The notes beneath the pieces are model-generated. The model searched no databases. It was given only the letters and a program-made list of their open reading frames with translations, and was not told where the DNA came from. Made by a program: the position numbers and the translations under genes. 35,382 bases of DNA from Actinomycetota bacterium (GTDB taxonomy: Bacteria; Actinomycetota; Thermoleophilia; Solirubrobacterales; 70-9), in NCBI GenBank assembly GCA_018268605.1, contig JAFDWG010000324.1, positions 1-35,382 of the forward strand. The letters are read 5' to 3'. Of this stretch, positions 29,154 to 35,382 are shown piece by piece; the first letter of the stretch is position 1, and each line of letters opens with the position of its first letter.

Positions 29154-29821
29154 CAGCGATCCGCCTTGGTGTGGCGGGGAGATCTCGGCAGATTCCGACC
29201 ACGGGATTCGCCGGTGTGATGCGGAGAACCGCCGCTCGGCGGCGAGATCGGGGTGGCCGGCGGGCGGGCCCGTAGACGGGCCTCGGGGGTGGCCCGCAGG
29301 TGGGCCTGAGTCGGCTGGATGGGGCGCGGACCGCTCTCCGCCCGGAGGCGCGGAAGATAGGCGCGACCGGGGTCGTCGAAGCGGCGCAGGAACCATGCCC
29401 AGCCGCGACGGGCGGCGGCCGTCGAGGGCGCCCGGACCTCGAGCACCGCCCGACCGTCGCGGGCGCCGACCAGCGTGACCGACACCCCACCGTGCCGCCA
29501 CGGCACATGCTGCAGCGCCCGGTGGGTTTCGAGCTCTCGCTCGGCTCTTCCGTGGGCCGAGGTCCCCGGTCGGTCCTGGGGGTCTTGTCGTCGCGCTGCG
29601 CCGGAAGGGCCCGCGGGCCTCGGCGCGGCGCGCTCGGGCTGCCCCACCCCTTCGGTCGGCGCCGTTGCCGGGTGGTCACCTGCTGCTTGTCCGTCCTCGC
29701 GGACCGAAGCGGCGACCAGGCAGGCGAGGCCGACGGTCACGACCATCGCGAGCAGCACCACCTGCCTCGCCACCTCCGGGTCGAGAGGACGCTCGAGGAG
29801 CACGCGCAGCCGCCCGATCAC
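29153..29821 (-). CDS. Single-helix conjugation protein, unknown role
   Basis: A 222-residue bitopic protein. GTG 29821 overlaps the stop of the hydrolase gene as GTGA. Residues about 15-41 contain a membrane helix (VARQVVLLAMVVTVGLACLV), then a Pro/Ala-rich linker rich in Arg, and a folded part from about 110 (HVPWRHGGVSVTLVGARDGR, RRGWAWFLRRFDD) before a disordered Pro/Arg tail. Topology is like small pore or linker proteins (VirB8- or TcpC-sized), but no sequence match is clear. Its stop overlaps the coupling-protein start. Confidence 0.65.
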   Translation of the reverse strand: MIGRLRVLLERPLDPEVARQVVLLAMVVTVGLACLVAASVREDGQAAGDHPATAPTEGVGQPERAAPRPAGPSGAARRQDPQDRPGTSAHGRAERELETHRALQHVPWRHGGVSVTLVGARDGRAVLEVRAPSTAAARRGWAWFLRRFDDPGRAYLPRLRAESGPRPIQPTQAHLRATPEARLRARPPATPISPPSGGSPHHTGESRGRNLPRSPRHTKADR

Positions 29822-30990
29822 GACCGACCCCCTTCGTGACCGAGGCCGGGTGGCTCGGCGTAGGCGTATATCGGGCCGGCCTCCCCCTCCGCGACCGCGA
29901 GGCCCGGAGGGAACGGCCCGACCCGGGCGACCCGGTCGCCGAAGTTGCCCTCGATCGTGACGATCTCGCCGCCGAGGACCGACTCGACGATGCCGACGTG
30001 TTCGGAGGCGGTCGGGCCCCAGCCGTAGAGGACGGCGTCGCCGGGCGAGGGCGTAGCGCCCGGCGGCAGGACCCGCCCGCCGTGTTCCTTCACCCAGCCG
30101 TAGAAGGAACCCGAGTACGCATAGGGCGCGGTGCCACCCTGCATCGGGACCCCGGCGTGCTCCCAGACCCAGGCGACGAAGAGCGCGCACCATTCCTCGC
30201 AGGGGCCGAACTTCGAGCAGTTGGAGCCGAGGGGACTCTCGGTCACGCCGAGCTGGGAGCGCGCGATCCTGACGATCGCCGAGCCCGAGGCCCCGGTCCC
30301 GACCGCGGCCGACCCGCCGCACCCGGCCCCCTGCGACACCCGGACAGATTCGTGGGCGCCACCTGAGACCCAGCCTTCCTGGCTGAACCCGAAGGAGACC
30401 GCCCGGGCCATCACCTCGTGGGCGTAGTCGACGATCCCGTCGGCGCAGGCGCCGTAGTAACTGCAGGCGGCCCGGTAGTAGCCCTCGTAAGCGCCGCCGG
30501 CGGGAGGGGCGCCGAGGTCAGAGCGGAAGATCCGCGCCGCGGTGAAGATCGCGTCGGCCGGGTCGAAGATCGAGGCGCCGTTGCCGTCGGCGTCGACCCT
30601 GAAGCGCTCCCAGAGGGTCGGCACCGAGGGATCCGGGCTGCATTCCGAGCCCCGCACGTAGGCGATCTCCATCACCCCGGCGCAACCCGAGGGCGCGACC
30701 CCGCAGTGCCCGTCGGTCCCGCACTCCTGCACACCGATCGCGGCGAGGAAGGGCCAGCTGATGTTGAACCGTGCCCCCGCCCCCATATATATGTGGAGGC
30801 GGGCGGCGGGGAGTTCGCTGAGCGCCTTACCCGCCGGCGCCGGCCCCCCAGCGATTCCAGTGGCCCCGCCGCCCACGCATCCGAGCTGGGCGCCGAAGGT
30901 CGCCATGATCGCCGCGGTGATGAGTGCGGCGATCAGAGCCGCCGTGCCGGCCGCGGCGAGCGGCCAGGCCTTGCGGGCGCCGCTCGTCAT
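29818..30990 (-). CDS. Lytic transglycosylase / CHAP wall hydrolase of the transfer system
   Basis: A 390-residue bifunctional wall-opening enzyme. Residues 9-33 are a membrane anchor. Residues about 70-200 are a transglycosylase-like domain: ISWPFLAAIGVQECG with Glu89 as candidate catalytic acid, then GVMEIA, DPADAIFTAARIF and YYGACADGIVDYA. Residues about 245-375 are a CHAP amidase: CEEWCALFVAWVWEHAG with Cys268, PSPGDAVLYGW and HVGIVESV with His331. This two-domain form is the Gram-positive VirB1 equivalent (TcpG-like) that cuts peptidoglycan at the mating pore. ATG 30990 overlaps the VirB6-like stop. Confidence 0.87.
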   Translation of the reverse strand: MTSGARKAWPLAAAGTAALIAALITAAIMATFGAQLGCVGGGATGIAGGPAPAGKALSELPAARLHIYMGAGARFNISWPFLAAIGVQECGTDGHCGVAPSGCAGVMEIAYVRGSECSPDPSVPTLWERFRVDADGNGASIFDPADAIFTAARIFRSDLGAPPAGGAYEGYYRAACSYYGACADGIVDYAHEVMARAVSFGFSQEGWVSGGAHESVRVSQGAGCGGSAAVGTGASGSAIVRIARSQLGVTESPLGSNCSKFGPCEEWCALFVAWVWEHAGVPMQGGTAPYAYSGSFYGWVKEHGGRVLPPGATPSPGDAVLYGWGPTASEHVGIVESVLGGEIVTIEGNFGDRVARVGPFPPGLAVAEGEAGPIYAYAEPPGLGHEGGRS

Positions 30991-33179
30991 CGCCCCTCCT
31001 CTGAATCGTCCGGCCTGCGATGGCTCGGGGCTGGCTTTGCCTGGGGCGCTCGGGCCGCGGACTCCTCGCGCGGCGCAGCCTCGGATCCAGCCTTCCTCCG
31101 CTCCGCCCGCGCCCGCTCGGCGTCAGCTCGCAGCTCCTCGCCGAGGCCGCCCTCGCGCGGCCGCGGAGAGCCGGCGGGCGGGGGCGTCGACTGCGCTCGC
31201 TTCCCGGCCCGGTTCGGCCGCGGCGGCGAGGAGTCCGCGGCCCGACGTTCGGAGTCGGCCCGCCCCTTGGGCTTCCGCTTCTCGGATCCCTCCGCGGCCT
31301 GGCGCCGCTCGGTGCTCCGATCGACGCCCGCCCGTCGCCGCTGCTGGTCCGCGCGGCTCTCCCGCCGCGGGCGGTCCTCACGGTCGGCCGCTCGCTCCCG
31401 CTCGGGCCCGCGCCTCGCCGGGACCGGCCGCTCGGTCCTCGCCACCCGCCGCTCGCCCTGGGCCGAGGAAGTCCCTGCGGCTTCGGCTGCCTCAGATCGT
31501 GCCGCGGGTCGGGGCGGATCGTCCCCGCTCCGGCCGGTCCCGGGCCGGCGATCCGGTGTCGAGCCGTCGCCTCCCGCCGGCTGTGCGCTCGTCGCGTCTC
31601 CTCGCGCGGCGTCCCGCGGGCGGCCTTGACGCATCCGCGAGCCAACCGCCCTGACCGGCCGGGTCACGGTCCTCGCCCCGAGCCTCGCCCCCGAGTAGAG
31701 CGCCAGCACCTCGAGCGCCTTCCCCCCTCCCGGCACCCCCGGCCCGGTGACAGCGCCGATCAGGCCGTCGGTGAGCGAGCGTCGCTGCAGGAAGACCGCC
31801 CAGAAGAAGGCGCACTGCAGCCCGAACGAGAGCAGCCAGCCGAGCTCGGAGGTGGCGGCCGAGATCGCCGCGCAGACCGCCAGCAGCACCGCGAGCACCA
31901 GCGAGTAGGCGGCCTTCCGCAGCAGCAGGCCGGCCAGCTTCGAGAGCCACCCCTTGAAGAACTGATGCCCTCTCCCGGGGATCGCCGCCGCGACCAGGGC
32001 GACCGGGCTGAAGGCGAGCAGGAGGAGCAACAGGACCTGGGCGGTGATCACCCCGATCGAGAGCGCCCCCAGCAGGACGAAGGCGCCGAGCTCGGCGCAG
32101 AAGACGACGATCGCGACCAGCAGCCGCTGGTACTGGCCGCCCTTTTCCATCGCCGCCGCGGCGGGGGTGTCGACCGGGCCGAGTTCGTAGTTGCCGTCCT
32201 TCTTGCCGGGGTCGGCGTCGGGTAGCTTCGACGAGTCGCCGTGCGAGAGGGCTTCGAACTCTCCGTCGCGATCGTCCGACCCCGGTTCGAAGCGCAGGAA
32301 GTGCGGCCCGTACTTCTTTAGGTTGTCGATGCAGGTCTTGCCGCCCGCCGAGACCTGTTCCCCGGATTCCAGCCGCCGCGCTGCGCCTTCGGGCAGCGGC
32401 TGCACCGCGACCGATTCAGGTTCCTCCCCTCCCCCTGCCTTCACGCAGTGATCGAGGCCACCGAACTCGAGCACCGACCAGGGCTGGGCGACCAGCAGGC
32501 CGAACAGCTGGTTCGCGCCCGCTTCCTTCGCTTCACCCTGGCTGACGGGCTCGCCGTCCTTGGCGATCGAGAGGAACGCCCCCGACATCGCGTTCGTCCA
32601 GTGCGAGGCCTCGCCGATCGTCTGCGCCGGCTGCAGGACGAAGAGGAAGGCGATCCCGACGTAGACGAGGGAGAGGGCGAGCTGGCCGGCGGTCTCCGCG
32701 TAGCGCCTCTGCACCAGCGCCTTCCACATCGCCCAGCAGCCCGACACCGATACCGCGAGCACCATCCAGGGACCGCCGAAGACGTCGGCGTAGATCGAGG
32801 AGATCGCGCGCGAGACCGGCCCGAGGGCGCCGGCGCCGTTCGTCGCCGCCGATCCGTTCACCAGGTCGAGCGAGAAGGCGAAGGCGAAGAGTTCGATCAG
32901 CAGATTCGCGAGCCAGGCGGTGAGCTGCCAGAGCTCGTTGGCGAAAAAGTAGGCGATCATCGGTAGGAGGCCGGAGACGTCGACGCCGCTGAAGACGCCG
33001 GCCGAGACCGCCGTGAAGTGCTCGTCGAGGGCGTAGTTGCCGAGCGGATAGCGCGTCGCCAGCCCGGCCAGCGAGGGGGCCGGCCCCACGTTCGCCCAGA
33101 CGTCGGCTTGCGCGACCGGGCCGCAGAGCAGGACCAGTGCCCCGGCCGCCGGCAGCACCAGCAGGATTCGCCGCCTCAT
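30987..33179 (-). CDS. VirB6/TrbL-like polytopic transfer protein
   Basis: A 730-residue protein. Residues 1-26 are a signal peptide (MRRRILLVLPAAGALVLLCG, ending VAQADVW). Two groups of membrane helices follow, at about 75-215 and 365-500, with a soluble loop between them that carries paired Cys. This is the TrbL/VirB6 design. Residues about 530-730 form a very basic, Arg/Ala/Pro-rich tail, likely disordered and cytoplasmic, that could bind DNA or the ATPases. ATG 33179 is the start, overlapping the VirB4 C-terminal stop. Confidence 0.82.
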   Translation of the reverse strand: MRRRILLVLPAAGALVLLCGPVAQADVWANVGPAPSLAGLATRYPLGNYALDEHFTAVSAGVFSGVDVSGLLPMIAYFFANELWQLTAWLANLLIELFAFAFSLDLVNGSAATNGAGALGPVSRAISSIYADVFGGPWMVLAVSVSGCWAMWKALVQRRYAETAGQLALSLVYVGIAFLFVLQPAQTIGEASHWTNAMSGAFLSIAKDGEPVSQGEAKEAGANQLFGLLVAQPWSVLEFGGLDHCVKAGGGEEPESVAVQPLPEGAARRLESGEQVSAGGKTCIDNLKKYGPHFLRFEPGSDDRDGEFEALSHGDSSKLPDADPGKKDGNYELGPVDTPAAAAMEKGGQYQRLLVAIVVFCAELGAFVLLGALSIGVITAQVLLLLLLAFSPVALVAAAIPGRGHQFFKGWLSKLAGLLLRKAAYSLVLAVLLAVCAAISAATSELGWLLSFGLQCAFFWAVFLQRRSLTDGLIGAVTGPGVPGGGKALEVLALYSGARLGARTVTRPVRAVGSRMRQGRPRDAARGDATSAQPAGGDGSTPDRRPGTGRSGDDPPRPAARSEAAEAAGTSSAQGERRVARTERPVPARRGPERERAADREDRPRRESRADQQRRRAGVDRSTERRQAAEGSEKRKPKGRADSERRAADSSPPRPNRAGKRAQSTPPPAGSPRPREGGLGEELRADAERARAERRKAGSEAAPREESAARAPQAKPAPSHRRPDDSEEGR

Positions 33180-33724
33180 CGCGAACGCTCCCGCGGGGTC
33201 GTGTCGAGGGCTGCCAGGAGCTCCGGCAGCGGATCGACCTGGACCTCGCCGACCCTGCCGTCGAGGTCGCGCATCAGGCACCGCCCCCGCCGGTACTCGG
33301 TCACCCGCTGGGCGAGTCCGCCCTCCTCGGGGTCGAGGCCGATCTCCGCGATCCCCGCCGCCGCGGCCCTGATCGAGTCCTGGCCGAAGAGGAGCGTGAC
33401 CCCGACCAGCTGCGAGAGCTCGCCGAGGTCCTCGACCCGCTGGCTGACCAGGAGGATCGTCGCGTTGAACGCGCGCCCGAGCCGCACCAGACGGTTGAGG
33501 AGGGCCCGCCCCTGCGAGGAGGCGAAGAGCGCCCAGGCCTCGTCGAGGACGACGAGCTTGTGGCGCGAGCGATCGCCGGAGATCAGCTTCAGGGCCAGGG
33601 CGGCGACCAGCGCCAGGGTCGCCACCGAGACCCGCTCCGAGCGCGTGTAGGCGGCGCGCTCGGTGCCGGGCTCGGGCAGGTTGAGGCCCGGCATCCGGAT
33701 CGTGATCAGGTTCGGCGCCGCCAT
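33176..33724 (-). CDS. VirB4-like ATPase, C-terminal half (Walker B)
   Basis: A 182-residue polypeptide that continues the VirB4 fold. It has LNLPEPGTE, an all-helical stretch, the Walker B HKLVVLDEAWALFAS, a following LVRLGRAFNATILLVSQRVEDL with the conserved Gln of the motor, and the C-terminal helices. On its own it lacks Walker A, which sits at the end of the upstream gene. ATG 33724 shares bases with the upstream stop (TGATG), so the two are coupled. Together they equal a normal VirB4; the break at this point is unusual. Confidence 0.8.
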   Translation of the reverse strand: MAAPNLITIRMPGLNLPEPGTERAAYTRSERVSVATLALVAALALKLISGDRSRHKLVVLDEAWALFASSQGRALLNRLVRLGRAFNATILLVSQRVEDLGELSQLVGVTLLFGQDSIRAAAAGIAEIGLDPEEGGLAQRVTEYRRGRCLMRDLDGRVGEVQVDPLPELLAALDTTPRERSR

Positions 33725-35382
33725 CAGGCCGCCGCCTCCGCGAAGCCGAGTCGGGCGAGGCCGAAGTCGGAGATTACCTCGAGCGCCTCGGCCGCCTCGC
33801 GGGCGCCGTGGGCGTCGGCCGCGCGCAGACGCTCGACGACCGCCCGCAGGCTCCCCTCGCCCTCGCGCACGGCGTCGCGCACCGCGCGGTCGATCGCCAC
33901 CTCCCACGACGGCGGCGGGTCACGCAACAACTCGAGCAGGTAGGAGGAGGCGAGCTCCTCGCGCAACTCGGGCAAGCCGATCGCGAGCGGATCGAGCTTG
34001 CCTCGGTGCTCGGGGTCGGCCGAGAGCTCGAGCAGCTCGACCTCGCCCTCCAGCTCGGGCATCTCGGCGAGCCGGTGGTCGGGCTTCGGGTCGAAGTCGA
34101 TCACCAGCGAGCCGCGCAGGAGCGCCGCGTGGGCGATCGCCTGGGCGGCGATCGTCTTGCCCGAGCCGAGGGTGCCGGTGAGGAGGACCGCCGAGGGGCG
34201 CGAGTCCCGCGGCGCCTCGGTCGGGTCGAACCGCACCGGCCTGCCGGCGACGGGGTCGAAGCCGAGGTAGACGCCCCCGGGCGAGCCGACCGCTGCGGTC
34301 GCCACCGGCACCGTCGCCGCGACCTGCTCGGCGGTCATCTGGCGGCGGTAGTCGGCGACGGCGCCGCCGTCGGGCCGCGGCAGGTGCTCGGCGAAGAGGG
34401 CGTGCTGGAGGCCGCGGGGGCGGTGCAGGGCGACCTGCCCGTAGCGCTCGCGGAGCGTCGTGATCCGGGCCTCGAGGGTCTCGGGATCCGCCGCGGCCAC
34501 GGCCAGCGAGATCGAGGCCCGCAGCATCGGCGGGCGCGCGACCGAGGAGAGGATCGCCTCGTACTCGCGCGCCAGCTCGCGGTCCTCCTCGGCGAGCGCC
34601 CCCGGGCCCGTCGGGGAGCCGGCGAGCTGCTCCTTATAAGTGTGCTCGGCGTCGAGGACCCGCCGTCGGACCTGCGCCAGCGCCTCGCGGTTGGCGACGA
34701 GGTCGGCATGGAGGACCGCGTCGACCGGCCCCACGCCTTCGAGCGGGGCGAAGAGCAGCTCGGCCGCGCCGGGGAACTCCGCCTCCTCGGCGAGCGAGCC
34801 GAGGCAGAGGAAGGCCTGGTGGGAGTCGCCGAGCTCCGACTCGACCACGAGCGAGGGCGATCGGCCCGGCTCCTCGCGCATCGGCGCGGCCGCCGTCGAC
34901 CAGAGGTCGGATTCGAGCGGCTCATAGCTCGCCTCGCCCTCGGGGTCGCCGAGGATCAGTGCGTCGGGCTCCCAGGCCTCCTCGAGCGGCGGCTCGCCGA
35001 GACCGCGACAGGCGGCCCGCAGCAGCAGCCATTGCAGCTCCGCGGTGGTGGCGCGGCGCAGGTCGATCACCGAGGCGGCCCGCCCGAAGGCGCGGCGCTC
35101 GGCCTCGGCGTGGACCCGCAGCTCCGAGGCGGAGATCGGGCTCGGAGCGCCGACCCCGGCGATCTCCTCGAGGCGCCGGCGAGCTCGATCGAGCGACCGT
35201 AGCGGACCGCCGCCCTGCCGCCCCTCGGTCAGGGAGACCGCCAGGTACACCTCGGGGAGGTGGGAGTCGAGGTCGGCGAGCCGCTCCTGCTGGGACTCGA
35301 GGTAGGAGCGCCAGCGCTCCCCGTCGGCGTGGCGCGGGTCGGCGAGCCAGGCGAGCTCGGCGGCGTAGCGCTCGGCCGGGTA
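33724..35382 (-). CDS. VirB4-like ATPase, N-terminal and Walker A part (runs off the right edge)
   Basis: A minus-strand frame open from the right edge (base 35382) to the stop at 33724, about 552 residues. The visible N-terminal region reads YPAERYAAELAWLADPRHAD, as in actinobacterial VirB4 (conjugal-transfer ATPase) proteins, then a region of helices with FAEHLPRPDG. Walker A is LLTGTLGSGKT, followed by SLVIDFDPKPDH, the 'DPKGD'-like element. The frame then stops at SDFGLARLGFAEAAA without the Walker B, which is encoded by the next gene. VirB4 powers assembly of the mating channel and heads the minus-strand transfer operon. Confidence 0.82.
   Translation of the reverse strand, partial: YPAERYAAELAWLADPRHADGERWRSYLESQQERLADLDSHLPEVYLAVSLTEGRQGGGPLRSLDRARRRLEEIAGVGAPSPISASELRVHAEAERRAFGRAASVIDLRRATTAELQWLLLRAACRGLGEPPLEEAWEPDALILGDPEGEASYEPLESDLWSTAAAPMREEPGRSPSLVVESELGDSHQAFLCLGSLAEEAEFPGAAELLFAPLEGVGPVDAVLHADLVANREALAQVRRRVLDAEHTYKEQLAGSPTGPGALAEEDRELAREYEAILSSVARPPMLRASISLAVAAADPETLEARITTLRERYGQVALHRPRGLQHALFAEHLPRPDGGAVADYRRQMTAEQVAATVPVATAAVGSPGGVYLGFDPVAGRPVRFDPTEAPRDSRPSAVLLTGTLGSGKTIAAQAIAHAALLRGSLVIDFDPKPDHRLAEMPELEGEVELLELSADPEHRGKLDPLAIGLPELREELASSYLLELLRDPPPSWEVAIDRAVRDAVREGEGSLRAVVERLRAADAHGAREAAEALEVISDFGLARLGFAEAAA

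Larger units (their letters stand above)
13315..35382. mobile_element. Left part of an integrated conjugative element (ICE)
   Basis: The span begins at the tRNA-like scar and continues past the right edge. It carries a mating-pore and coupling module (split VirB4, VirB6-like, transglycosylase/CHAP, VirD4-like), a replication-relaxation protein and a DNA methyltransferase on the minus strand, plus defence-like cargo and regulators at the left. Two broken nuclease genes and several orphan regulators are typical of element cargo. No integrase or recognisable canonical relaxase is visible, so they should lie beyond the right edge. The exact limits are inferred; only the left scar is directly supported. 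Confidence 0.6.

Noticed and set aside
27729-29219. A 496-codon plus-strand frame opposite the coupling ATPase
   Set aside because: Low-complexity Arg/Asp/Gly composition; the minus strand encodes clear Walker motifs.

Overview
The window looks like a chromosome segment from a high-GC actinobacterium, most likely a Solirubrobacterales/Thermoleophilia-type organism. The reasons are very high GC, GTG and leaderless starts, a secreted protein with ten-residue repeats, a TolB-like PD40 protein, and an Ig-like secreted protein of kinds common in that class. No marker gene is present, so this assignment is inference.

Positions 1-12.8 kb read as ordinary chromosome. A minus-strand run encodes a gamma-glutamyltransferase-family protein, a TSUP exporter and the start of an APH-fold kinase. 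It is divergent from a GntR/FCD regulator across a 21-bp gap that holds overlapping -10 elements. Next come secreted proteins (TolB-like, decapeptide-repeat, Ig-like), a small DUF1059-like protein, and a TetR/MFS/cupin efflux locus with a clear operator. A second TetR gene, a four-helix membrane protein and a DHFR-fold reductase follow. A frameshifted MMPL-transporter fragment lies just before the boundary.

At 13315-13340 there is a 26-base fragment matching the T-arm and 3' acceptor of a tRNA, on the minus strand and without the rest of the tRNA. I read it as an attachment-site scar. Everything to its right would then be an integrated conjugative element (ICE) whose other end and intact tRNA lie beyond the window. 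The conjugation module is a tightly overlapping minus-strand operon from the right edge to about 24.5 kb: a VirB4 ATPase split in two, a VirB6/TrbL-like channel protein, a lytic transglycosylase/CHAP hydrolase, a bitopic protein, a VirD4/TraG-like coupling ATPase, a replication-relaxation protein and a DNA methyltransferase. Three small proteins of unknown role follow it, behind a hairpin that appears to hide a ribosome binding site.

The left end of the element (13.6-22.8 kb) is cargo that looks like a defence island. It holds an SF2 helicase with an N-terminal HTH plus a 76-aa zinc protein. A striking four-gene operon follows (16060-20282): (1) an ImmA/IrrE-type metallopeptidase fused to a macro domain; (2) a P-loop nucleotide kinase fused to a short adenylosuccinate synthetase that has Ser in place of the PurA catalytic Asp, as in phage PurZ; (3) a DUF7002-like protein with features reminiscent of ADP-ribosyltransferases; (4) a deoxynucleoside-kinase-like protein. 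A system joining deoxynucleotide remodelling, ADP-ribose chemistry and a regulatory protease is the best candidate here for something undescribed. Downstream lie two decayed PD-(D/E)XK nuclease genes, a coiled-coil/AT-hook/winged-helix DNA-binding protein, an ArsR-like regulator and an XRE regulator.
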